A stretch of 64,000 nucleotides of DNA, taken from positions 1 to 64,000 of the forward strand of contig NZ_BBJP01000059.1 of NCBI RefSeq assembly GCF_000739595.1, written 5' to 3'. Position 1 is the first letter of the stretch. The number at the start of each line of letters is the position of its first letter. This DNA is from Halorubrum halophilum (lineage in GTDB: Archaea; Halobacteriota; Halobacteria; Halobacteriales; Haloferacaceae). Of the stretch, positions 50,990 through 58,546 are shown one piece after another. A program made the translations under genes and the position numbers. The notes below the pieces were generated by a model that had not been told where the DNA came from, searched no databases, and was given only the letters and a program-made list of their open reading frames with translations.

Positions 50990-52312
50990 ATGTACGACGG
51001 CCTCAAGGGATTCCGCGACTTCTACCCCGGCGAGCAGTCCGCCCGCCGCGAGGTGACGGACGCGATCGAGGACGCCGCGAGCCGGTACGGCTTCCGCGAG
51101 ATCGCCACGCCCGCCTTGGAGCGGACGGAGATGTACGTCGACAAGTCCGGCGAGGAGATCGTCGAGGAGCTGTACGCCTTCGACGACAAGGGCGGCCGCG
51201 GCGTCTCGATGACGCCGGAGCTGACGCCGACCGTCGCCCGGATGGTCGTCGCGAAGGGACAGGAGCTCTCGAAGCCGATCAAGTGGGTGTCCACTCGCCC
51301 GTTCTGGCGCTACGAGCAGGTCCAGCAGGGCCGCTTCCGCGAGTTCTACCAGACGAACATCGACGTGTTCGGCTCGTCGGCGCCGGAGGCCGACGCCGAG
51401 GTGCTCGCGGTCGCCGCCGACGCCTTGACCGATCTCGGGCTCACCGGCGACGACTTCGAGTTCCGCGTCTCGCACCGCGACATCCTCGGCGGCCTCGTCC
51501 GGGCGCTCGCGGACGACCCCGACGCGGTTGACGCCGAGGCCGCGATCCGCGCGGTCGACAAGCGCGCGAAGGTCGACGACGGCGAGTACCTCGGGCTCCT
51601 CTCGGACGCCGGGCTCGACCGCGCGACCGCCCGCGAGTTCGACGACCTCATCTCGGGCGTCGACGCCCCCGAGGACCTCGACGCGGTCGCGGAAGCCGGC
51701 GGCGAAGATGTTGAAGCGGCGGTCGAGAACCTCCGGAACGTGCTCGCCGCGGCCGACGACTTCGGCGCGGGCGAGTTCTGCGAGGTGTCGCTGACGACCG
51801 CCCGCGGGCTGGACTACTACACCGGCGTCGTCTTCGAGTGCTTCGACTCCACCGGCGAGGTGTCCCGCTCCGTCTTCGGCGGCGGGCGCTACGACGACCT
51901 CATCGAGAGCTTCGGCGGCCAGCCCACCCCCGCGGTGGGCGTCGCGCCCGGCCACGCCACGCTCAAGCTCCTCTGTCAGCGCGCCGGCGTCTGGCCCGAC
52001 GAGGCGCTCTCGACCGACTACTACGTCCTCTCGGTGGGCGACACGCGCGGCGAGGCGGCCGCGCTCGCCCGCGACCTCCGCGCGCTCGGCGACGACGTGG
52101 TCGTCGAGCAGGACGTCTCCGACCGCTCGTTCGGCGCCCAGCTCGGCTACGCCGACTCGATCAACGCCGAGACGATGGTCGTCGTCGGCGAGCGCGACTT
52201 AGAGAACGGCGAGTACACCGTGAAGGACATGGCGAGCGGCGACGAGACGACCGTGCCGGTCGAGGAGTTCCCACCCGACGAGGGGCTGCCGACGTACGAG
52301 GACTACGAGTAA
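50990..52312 (+). CDS. hisS: Histidyl-tRNA synthetase
   Basis: Charges tRNA-His. The 440-residue class II synthetase starts GLKGFRDFYPGEQSARREV. It has motif 2 (WRYEQVQQGRFREFYQTNIDVFG), the histidine-specific loop with ARGLDYYTGVVFEC, GGRYDDLIESFGG, and an anticodon-binding C-terminus. The motif-3 region reads PAVGVAPGHATLKL, where most enzymes have a Gly-x-Glu-Arg segment, so the usual Arg is not obvious; this appears to be a haloarchaeal variant. CTTTCAAG about 30 nt upstream may be the TATA box. Confidence 0.95.
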   Translation: MYDGLKGFRDFYPGEQSARREVTDAIEDAASRYGFREIATPALERTEMYVDKSGEEIVEELYAFDDKGGRGVSMTPELTPTVARMVVAKGQELSKPIKWVSTRPFWRYEQVQQGRFREFYQTNIDVFGSSAPEADAEVLAVAADALTDLGLTGDDFEFRVSHRDILGGLVRALADDPDAVDAEAAIRAVDKRAKVDDGEYLGLLSDAGLDRATAREFDDLISGVDAPEDLDAVAEAGGEDVEAAVENLRNVLAAADDFGAGEFCEVSLTTARGLDYYTGVVFECFDSTGEVSRSVFGGGRYDDLIESFGGQPTPAVGVAPGHATLKLLCQRAGVWPDEALSTDYYVLSVGDTRGEAAALARDLRALGDDVVVEQDVSDRSFGAQLGYADSINAETMVVVGERDLENGEYTVKDMASGDETTVPVEEFPPDEGLPTYEDYE

Positions 52313-52388
52313 CGATTCGGGTCACGTCCGCTCTCGCGTCGGCCGCATCCTCGACCATTTTTAAGCGTGCACCGGGACGGTGGGGACG

Positions 52389-53465
52389 ATGATCCCGCTC
52401 GCGACAGCGATGCCCCCGACCGAGATCGCCTTCCGCGTGGCGGCCGGCGTCGCCCTCATCCTGATCAACGCGTACTTCGTGGCGATCGAGTTCGGGTTGA
52501 CGCGGCTGCGGCAGTACCCCGAATCGGAGATGGACACGCCCGGACTGCGGCGCGCCTGGGAGATGACCGACGACTTGGAGTTCTACCTGACGACCTGTCA
52601 GGTGTGGATCTCCGGGACCTCTATCGCGCTCGGTATCGTCGCCGAGCCGGGGCTCGCCGCGCTCTTCGCGCCGCTCTTCGAGAACACGGCGCTCGCGTCC
52701 GCCGGCGCCGGCTCGCTACTCGGCTTTTTCATCATCAACATGGTCCACCTGACCCACGGCGAGCAGACGCCGACATACCTCGGCGTCGAGCGCTCGAAGC
52801 AGGTCGCGGAGTACGGCTCCCGGCCGCTGTACTGGTTCGCGTGGCTCATCTCGCCGCTGATCAAGGTCGGCGACTGGGTCGCGAAGGCCACGCTCGGGCT
52901 CTTCGGCGTCGAGATGACCGGCTCGTGGACCGAGGCGGAAGAGGAGGTGCTGGAGACGCGCGCGCAGCTCCGCAACCGCCTCGGCTCGATGATGGAGGAG
53001 GTCGAGCTCCCGGAGGAGCGCCGCGAGGAGGTCCTCAACGCGCTCGACGTCGACGAACTCGACGTGCGGGAGGTGCTGACGCCGGCCGACGAAATCGTCT
53101 CGCTGTCGACGACCGCCTCCGCCGAGGAGAACCTCGACCGGATCCGCGACACCCCGCACAGCCGCTTCCCGCTCGTTGGCGACGACCTGCGCGACTTCGA
53201 GGGAATCGTGTACGCCCCCTCAATCGTGAGCCGCTACGACGAGCTCCGGAACGGCGACCTGACGTTCGCGGACGTCGCCGCGCCGCCGATGACGATCTCG
53301 GCGGACGCGAGCGTCAGCAACGCGTTCGACCAGTTCCAGGCGGAGTCACAGGAGCTCGCCCTGGTGATCGAGGACGGCGAGGTCGTCGGGCTGATCACCG
53401 CGACCGACGCGATGGAGTCGGTGATGGGGCAGCTTGAGGACCCGCTGGACGCCGGCGATTTATAA
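52389..53465 (+). CDS. CNNM/DUF21-type membrane protein with CBS domains
   Basis: A 358-residue protein. Four hydrophobic segments make a CNNM/DUF21 core (residues about 8-165), followed by a linker helix and two CBS modules (VREVLTPADEIVSLSTTASAEENLDRIRDTPHSRFPLV; TISADASVSNAFDQFQAESQELALVIEDGEVVGLITATDAMESVMG). Relatives handle Mg2+ or other cations, sensed through CBS-bound nucleotides. The ATG at 52389 is preferred over the GTG at 52380 because TTTTTAA is 25-31 nt before it. The stop codon TAA lies inside the TATA-like box that begins repeat copy D. Confidence 0.9.
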   Translation: MIPLATAMPPTEIAFRVAAGVALILINAYFVAIEFGLTRLRQYPESEMDTPGLRRAWEMTDDLEFYLTTCQVWISGTSIALGIVAEPGLAALFAPLFENTALASAGAGSLLGFFIINMVHLTHGEQTPTYLGVERSKQVAEYGSRPLYWFAWLISPLIKVGDWVAKATLGLFGVEMTGSWTEAEEEVLETRAQLRNRLGSMMEEVELPEERREEVLNALDVDELDVREVLTPADEIVSLSTTASAEENLDRIRDTPHSRFPLVGDDLRDFEGIVYAPSIVSRYDELRNGDLTFADVAAPPMTISADASVSNAFDQFQAESQELALVIEDGEVVGLITATDAMESVMGQLEDPLDAGDL

Positions 53466-53770
53466 AGAACGACGCGGTGGCGCGCGCCTCCGAGCGGGCC
53501 ACCGGCCCGCGAGGAGCGCGTGCGAGGGAGTCAGTCGCCGGAGCGAAGCGACGGCGGCTGACGAGGCTGGGGAGGCGTGAGGTGCGGTCCCGTGAGCGAC
53601 CGGAGGGAGCGAACGGGAGCACGGGAGTCGCAGCCCGCACAGCGAACGAAGTGAGCGAGCAGGAACGACGTTCGGAGGACCTCGCAGCTGGGGCTTTGGA
53701 GGTTTTCACCGTCGATCAACAGTAACCGACCACGTACAGCCGAGCGGCTGGGGCTTTAGGAGTATTCTCG
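53459..53770 (+). repeat. Dispersed structured element, copy D (degenerate), with a second truncated end
   Basis: It occupies the 321-bp gap after the CNNM gene, whose TAA stop is part of its TTTATAAA box (53459-53466). Stems 1 and 2 are intact, but the GGGACTCAAAGGGGCAGCC block and the left arm of the closing stem are missing. A second copy of the 3' motif, GCGGCTGGGGCTTTAGG (from 53744), follows about 50 bp after the first, as if a second element had been deleted down to its end. Confidence 0.7.
53474..53702 (+). ncRNA. Candidate structured RNA, core of copy D
   Basis: Stem 1 pairs 53494-53500 with 53504-53510 (7 bp, loop ACC). Stem 2 pairs 53531-53540 with 53552-53561 (10 bp, one G-U). 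The module at 53584-53634 is nearly identical to 44596-44647 in copy C and can itself fold (TCCCGTG with CACGGGA). The closing stem is lost, so this copy may be inactive. Confidence 0.35.
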
Positions 53771-53786
53771 TCAGTGGCAGCGACGA

Positions 53787-54515
53787 TCACAGCGACTGCG
53801 CGAGCAATACGACGTAGATGACGGCGTTGTAGACGCCGTGAGCCAGCCCGGGGACTAACACGTTCCCCGTGCGATCGTAGAGGACGCCGAGCACCGCGCC
53901 GAGCACGACGACGACGGCGACGTAGGCCCACCGCTGGCCCGGTGTCCCGGAGACGGAGGGAAGGTGGACCAACCCGAACATGAGGCTCGCGAGCAGGATC
54001 GCCGGGGCGGCGTCGAACGCCTGCCGAAGCCCGCCCTGCACGGCGCCGCGGAACAGCGCCTCCTCGACCGGCCCGACCACGAGGAGCGAGACGGCGATCA
54101 TGGTGAGGTAGTAGGTCACCGGGTCCCCCGCGGGGACGACCGCTTGGTTCTGTCCGGTCGTGAGCCCGACCTCACCCAACACGAACAGGGCGCCGTACTG
54201 GAACGCGAACAGGACGAGCCCCCCGCCGAGGACGAGCCCGGCCTCGCGGAGCGTCGGCCGCGAGACGCCGACGAGAGCCCACTGATCGGTGATCGCGAGG
54301 TAGCCGACGACTGCGGCGAGGAACCCGACGAACTGCAGCAGGGTCCGGAGCACCTGCAGCCCGGTCGTCCCCTCGCCGACGAGTCCCAGCGAGACGGCGA
54401 ACTGCGCGACGGGACCCGTCACCGCGCTGGCGACGAGGAGGGCGAAGACGACCGCGAACGCGGCGCTGGCGACGCGGAGGATCCGGTTCACCGGCTCGGG
54501 AGGCGTTTCGCTCAT
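53787..54515 (-). CDS. CPBP-family intramembrane glutamic endopeptidase
   Basis: A 242-residue polytopic membrane protease of the CPBP (Abi/CaaX) family. The three family motifs are present: VEEALFRGAVQGGL (EExxxR, about 150-163), FGLVHLPS (FxxxH, about 180) and a C-terminal HGVYNAV (HxxxN, about 225-231). The metal-free glutamate mechanism is accepted for this family. Substrates are unknown; relatives process prenylated or bacteriocin-type peptides. GATAAACC about 27 nt upstream on the minus strand supports the start. It faces copy D convergently. Confidence 0.92.
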   Translation of the reverse strand: MSETPPEPVNRILRVASAAFAVVFALLVASAVTGPVAQFAVSLGLVGEGTTGLQVLRTLLQFVGFLAAVVGYLAITDQWALVGVSRPTLREAGLVLGGGLVLFAFQYGALFVLGEVGLTTGQNQAVVPAGDPVTYYLTMIAVSLLVVGPVEEALFRGAVQGGLRQAFDAAPAILLASLMFGLVHLPSVSGTPGQRWAYVAVVVVLGAVLGVLYDRTGNVLVPGLAHGVYNAVIYVVLLAQSL

Positions 54516-54620
54516 CGACGGCGATACGACTCGGGGCGGTTTATCGCCACCGGAAGAGGAACGGGATCGGGGGGCGGTGCCGATGCCCGTCCCGCACCGC
54601 GGCCCCGCGACCGCCCCGCC

Positions 54621-55913
54621 TCAGGCGCCGTCGATCCGAAGTTCGCGCTTGTCGGCCACGGCGTCGGCCTCCGGGAAGTTGCCGCCGCCGAGCAGCCCGC
54701 GCGCCGCCTTCTTCCCCCACTCGACCGCGGGCTGCGTGAACGTCGAGACGCTCGCAAGCTCGCCGTACAGCACGCAGGCGGCCTCCATCGCGTACAGCAG
54801 CTCGCCGAGGCCCCGCTCGTCGACGCGGTCGACCTCGACGCGCACGTTGGGGACGCCGGCGGCCGCGAGGCTCGCCTCCGTCGCCTCGAACTCGGCGTCC
54901 AGTAGGTCGCCGAGCGACGAGCCGCCGAGGTACGCCAGCCCGTCGAGGTCGGTCTCGGGAATCGCCGTCTCGGCGCGCTCGGTCGGCCGGATCAGCGAGA
55001 CGAGCTTGTCCGGCGGGCCGGCGCGGTACAGCTGGAGCTGGGAGTGCTGGTCGGTCGCGCCGAGCGCGCGCGCCGGCGTCTGCCCGAGCCCGTCCTTCCC
55101 GAGGCTCTCGGCCCACAGCTGGGCGAACCACTCCGCGAACGTCTCCAGCGACTCCGCGTACGGCATCACGGCGTTGGTGAGCGCGCCGCGCTCCGCGAGC
55201 GCGTACGTCGCCGCGCCGTAGGCGTACGCGGGCGACTCGAACAGCGACCCGGACAGGTCCTCCATCCCGTCGCGGCCGCCCGCGAGGATCGCCTCGATGT
55301 CGTGGCCCTGTAAGGCCGGCACCGCGAGGCCGACCGTCGAGAGCACCGAAAACCGACCGGGTACCCCGTCGGGCACGTCGAGCGCGGGGAGGTCGTGGGC
55401 GTCGGCGAGCGCGCGGAGGTTCCCCTCCTCGCCGGTCGTCACGAGGGTGCGCTCGGTCCAGTCGACGCCCGCGTCCTCCATCGCCTCGCGGACGACGAGG
55501 AAGTTGGCGAGCGTCTCCGCGGTCGTCCCGGACTTCGAGACGACGTTGACGACGGTGTCGTCGAGTGGAAGGCGATCGAGCAGCGATCCGACCGCGTCCG
55601 GGTCGACGTTGTCGAGGAAGTACGCGTCCACGTCGCTTTCGAGGGCGTTCGAGAGCGTCGCCGCGCCGAGCGCGCTCCCGCCGATCCCGACCGTCAGCAC
55701 CGCCTCGGGGCGGTCGAAGCGATCGGTCGCTGCGCGGATCGCGTCCGGGTCCGCCGTCTCCGGGAGATTTAGCGCGGCGTAGCCGAACTCGTCGTCGGCC
55801 ATACCGCTCGCGATGCGATCGTGTGCGTCCGCGACCCGCGAATCGAGTCGGTCCAAGGTCTCCTCCGTGAGTCCCGGTGTCGTGTCTAGGGCGTTACCGA
55901 GGTCGACGTGCAT
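54621..55913 (-). CDS. pgi: Glucose-6-phosphate isomerase
   Basis: Interconverts glucose-6-phosphate and fructose-6-phosphate. The 430-residue protein has the sugar-isomerase phosphate loops: VLTVGIGGSALGAATLSNAL (about 72-91) and VVNVVSKSGTTAETLANFL (about 122-140). It also has the PGI signatures SVLSTVGLAVPALQG and SLGKDGLGQTPARALGATDQHSQLQLYRAGPPDK, with the catalytic Glu/His region. CTTAAG about 25 nt upstream on the minus strand is the TATA box. It is an isolated gene. Haloarchaeal PGI serves gluconeogenesis and glycogen-type metabolism rather than classical glycolysis. Confidence 0.95.
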   Translation of the reverse strand: MHVDLGNALDTTPGLTEETLDRLDSRVADAHDRIASGMADDEFGYAALNLPETADPDAIRAATDRFDRPEAVLTVGIGGSALGAATLSNALESDVDAYFLDNVDPDAVGSLLDRLPLDDTVVNVVSKSGTTAETLANFLVVREAMEDAGVDWTERTLVTTGEEGNLRALADAHDLPALDVPDGVPGRFSVLSTVGLAVPALQGHDIEAILAGGRDGMEDLSGSLFESPAYAYGAATYALAERGALTNAVMPYAESLETFAEWFAQLWAESLGKDGLGQTPARALGATDQHSQLQLYRAGPPDKLVSLIRPTERAETAIPETDLDGLAYLGGSSLGDLLDAEFEATEASLAAAGVPNVRVEVDRVDERGLGELLYAMEAACVLYGELASVSTFTQPAVEWGKKAARGLLGGGNFPEADAVADKRELRIDGA

Positions 55914-55986
55914 ACCGGACGTGGGTGCGACCGGGACTTAAGAATGGGTCTCGTACCGCGGCGCCGCCGACCGGACCGCTCCCGCC

Positions 55987-56898
55987 TCACCGCGGCGGAC
56001 GCGGGGGCTGCAGGTCGCGCTGGAACTCGTCGAACCGGTCGAGGTCCTCTGGTAATTCGTACTCGATCTCGCGCTCGTCCTGTCGGTCGGGGAGCCGGCC
56101 GTCCTCCAGCTCGTCGGCGGCCTCCTCCCATCCCGGCTTCACGCGAACGCTCCGCGCGGGCGAGCCGACGACGACGTGGTGATCGGGCACGTCGCCCTGC
56201 ACGACCGAGCGCGCGCCGACGACGCTGTTCTCACCGATCCGGCAGCCGGCCCGGACCATGGCGTCGTAGGTGACGCGGGCGTCGTCCTCGACGATCGTGT
56301 GGAAGTTCCGGACCTCGGTCTGGTCGACGAGGTCGTGGTCGTGGCTGTAGAGGTGAACGCCGTCGGAGACCGACGCGCGGTCGCCGATCGTCAGCTTCCC
56401 GCGGTCGTCGAGGTGCACGTCGTCGTGGATCACGACGTTGTCGCCGATCTCGATGTTGTGGCCGTAGGTGACGGAGATACCCTTGAAAAAGCGGCAGCCG
56501 TCGCCGCACTCGGCGAAGAGGTGGTTCCCGAGCATCTGGCGGAACCGGAGCGCGAACTCGACGTTGTCGGCCATCGGCGTGGCGTCGAACTGGCGCCAGA
56601 GCCACTGGAGGTACTTCGACTGTTGGAACCGGTCCTCGTCCTTCTCGGCGTAGTACTCCGACTCCAGCGTGGCGTTACAGGGGTCGTACCCCTGCAGGCG
56701 CACGCGTTCGGCTCTGGACACCGACTCGCCGTCCTGCCACGCCTCCCACCGCTCGCGGTCGCCGTGGAGATCGATGAGCGTGTCTCGGACGACCTCACAG
56801 GTGTCCTCCGCCGAGGAGAGGCGCTCGTCCACCTCGTCGATGAACCCTCGGACCCCGGCCTCCGCACCGTCGGGCAGGGAGACGTGTCGCTTTGTCAT
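55987..56898 (-). CDS. Hexapeptide-repeat acyltransferase (left-handed beta helix)
   Basis: A 303-residue protein. Its middle holds hexapeptide repeats that form a left-handed beta helix: ISVTYGHNIEIGDNVVIHDDVHLDDRGKLTIGDRASVSDGVHLYSHDHDLV, then AGCRIGENSVVGARSVVQGDVPDHHVVVGSPARSVRVKPG, as in maltose/galactoside O-acetyltransferases. A helical N-terminal domain (1-115) precedes it, and an acidic tail follows. The start at 56898 (MTKRHVSLPDGAE) matches the domain; longer upstream frames lack homology. It is divergent from formamidase with a 298-bp gap. Acceptor unknown. Confidence 0.85.
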   Translation of the reverse strand: MTKRHVSLPDGAEAGVRGFIDEVDERLSSAEDTCEVVRDTLIDLHGDRERWEAWQDGESVSRAERVRLQGYDPCNATLESEYYAEKDEDRFQQSKYLQWLWRQFDATPMADNVEFALRFRQMLGNHLFAECGDGCRFFKGISVTYGHNIEIGDNVVIHDDVHLDDRGKLTIGDRASVSDGVHLYSHDHDLVDQTEVRNFHTIVEDDARVTYDAMVRAGCRIGENSVVGARSVVQGDVPDHHVVVGSPARSVRVKPGWEEAADELEDGRLPDRQDEREIEYELPEDLDRFDEFQRDLQPPRPPR

Positions 56899-57142
56899 CG
56901 TCGCACCTTCGTCGCCATCACTCAAAGGGATTCGGTTGTGCGAAGGCGGTGATCCGCGATCGCGGCCGCGGGCTTCCGCCCCGCCTCTCCGCGAGTGCTC
57001 CGACGGCCGCCGGTCGCGTCGCGCGCGGCCGACGCTCGCCGCCTCCGAAAACGGTACTCGTCCAATTATTGAGGAAAATACGCGTGAGTCACGAATCGTT
57101 TGCGCGAAAGAACGGTCTGACATCCGGACTATTCAGTATTCT

Positions 57143-57180
57143 TATTGTTGTACCAATATTTTTGTAACTATTAGTTGTAC
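57143..57180 (+). promoter_or_regulatory. AT-rich formamidase promoter with repeated GTTGTAC
   Basis: GTTGTAC occurs at 57147-57153 and 57174-57180, 27 bp apart. TATTG (57143-57147) and CAATA (57154-57158) form an inverted repeat around the first copy. A TATA-like AATATTTTT lies between. This AT-rich block contrasts with the surroundings, and control by nitrogen supply is possible. The rest of the 298-bp gap (56899-57142) shows nothing else I can name. Confidence 0.45.
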
Positions 57181-57196
57181 TGACACGCGGTACCAT

Positions 57197-58468
57197 ATGC
57201 CAGAAGTGAAATTCGAGGTAGACGTCGACAGCCCGCCGGACGAGCAGCCGACGGCCAAACCGTTCAATCGGTGGCATCCCGACATTCCGCCCGTCGTGGA
57301 GGCGGAGCCGGGAGAGACGATCCGGCTCGAAGCGCTGGACTGGACGGGGGGACAGATCTCGGACAACGACGATCCGAACGAAGTCAGGGACGTGGACCTC
57401 ACGCAGGTGCATTACCTCGCCGGTCCGGTCCGCGTCGAGGGGGCGGAGCCCGGCGACCTGTTGAAAGTCGAGTTCCACGACATGGGGCCGCTGAACGACC
57501 GCTCCGAGTTCGGCTTCACCGGAACGTTCTCCCAGCAGAACGGCGGCGGCTTCCTCACCGACCACTTCCCGGACGCCGCGAAGTCGATCTGGGAGATCGA
57601 CGGGTACACCGTCTCGTCCCGACACGTTCCGGACGTCCGGTACGAGGGGAAGATCCACCCCGGGCTCGCGGGCTGTGCGCCGAGCCAGGAGCTCTTGGAG
57701 GAGTGGAACGAGCGGGAGCAGGAGCTGATCGACAGACACGAGGCGGACCCGAGTTCGATACCGAACCACCCGACCGGGGAGGCGGAGCCGGCCGTCGCGA
57801 ACCCGCCGACCACGGAAGGCGCACAGATGGGCGAGATGGATCCGGAGGAGGCGGAGGAGGCCGCCAAAGAGGCGGCGAGGACGGTTCCGCCGCGCGAACA
57901 CGGCGGGAACCACGACATCAAGGACCTCTCCATCGGCTCGACGGTGTACTTCCCCGTCTACGTCGAGGGGGCGAACTTCGCGCTCGGCGACTTCCACGCC
58001 TCGCAGGGCGACGGCGAGATCACGTTCTGCGGCGCGATCGAGATGGCGGGCTACGCGGACGTGGAGTTCGACCTGGTCAAGAACGGCATGGAGGAGCACG
58101 GCGTCGACCACCCGATCTTCGAGCCCGGCCACCGCGGCCCCAACTTCGAGGACTACATCACGTTCTGCGGCTACTCCGTGACGGAGGACGGCGAGCAGCG
58201 CTACATCGACTCGCACACCGCCTACCGCCGGGCGTGTCTGCAGGCGATCGACTACCTCAAGAAGTTCGGCTATACGGGCCAACAGGCGCTCCACATCCTC
58301 GGGACGGTCCCCGCCGAGGGGCGACAGAGCGGCGTCGTCGACGTCCCGAACGCGTGCTCGACGCTGGCGGTCCCGAAGGGCGTCTTCGAGTTCGATATCT
58401 CGCCCGGAAACCTGGACAACCGCGCGGATCGCGGCGACCTCGTCGTCACCGACGACCCGCTCGGGTGA
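57197..58468 (+). CDS. fmdA: Formamidase/acetamidase
   Basis: Hydrolyses formamide or short amides to ammonia and a carboxylate. The 423-residue protein has the FmdA/AmdA plan, with KPFNRWHPDIPPVVEAEPGETIRLEALDWTGGQ at the start, AGPVRVEGAEPGDLLKVEF, HPGLAGCAPS, VYVEGANFALGDFHASQGDGEITFCGAIEMAG and a C-terminal SVTEDGEQRYIDSHTAYRRACLQAIDYL. The ATG at 57197 begins the conserved sequence. An ammonia-releasing enzyme suits nitrogen scavenging. The next gene, a chaperonin-like protein, starts 78 bp later on the same strand without a clear promoter. Confidence 0.94.
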   Translation: MPEVKFEVDVDSPPDEQPTAKPFNRWHPDIPPVVEAEPGETIRLEALDWTGGQISDNDDPNEVRDVDLTQVHYLAGPVRVEGAEPGDLLKVEFHDMGPLNDRSEFGFTGTFSQQNGGGFLTDHFPDAAKSIWEIDGYTVSSRHVPDVRYEGKIHPGLAGCAPSQELLEEWNEREQELIDRHEADPSSIPNHPTGEAEPAVANPPTTEGAQMGEMDPEEAEEAAKEAARTVPPREHGGNHDIKDLSIGSTVYFPVYVEGANFALGDFHASQGDGEITFCGAIEMAGYADVEFDLVKNGMEEHGVDHPIFEPGHRGPNFEDYITFCGYSVTEDGEQRYIDSHTAYRRACLQAIDYLKKFGYTGQQALHILGTVPAEGRQSGVVDVPNACSTLAVPKGVFEFDISPGNLDNRADRGDLVVTDDPLG

Positions 58469-58546
58469 GCGGTCCGGCCGACCGGCTCTCGTCGGGACCG
58501 ACTCCGAGAGGCGCGCCGCGCTGCGATCGACGCGACACGATACCAC

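Noticed and set aside
48437-51955. Very long minus-strand open frame (about 1170 codons) opposite the transducer and hisS
   Set aside because: Arg/Val/Leu-rich, low-information translation with no motif. It is an antisense shadow caused by high GC and acidic codon use of the true plus-strand genes.
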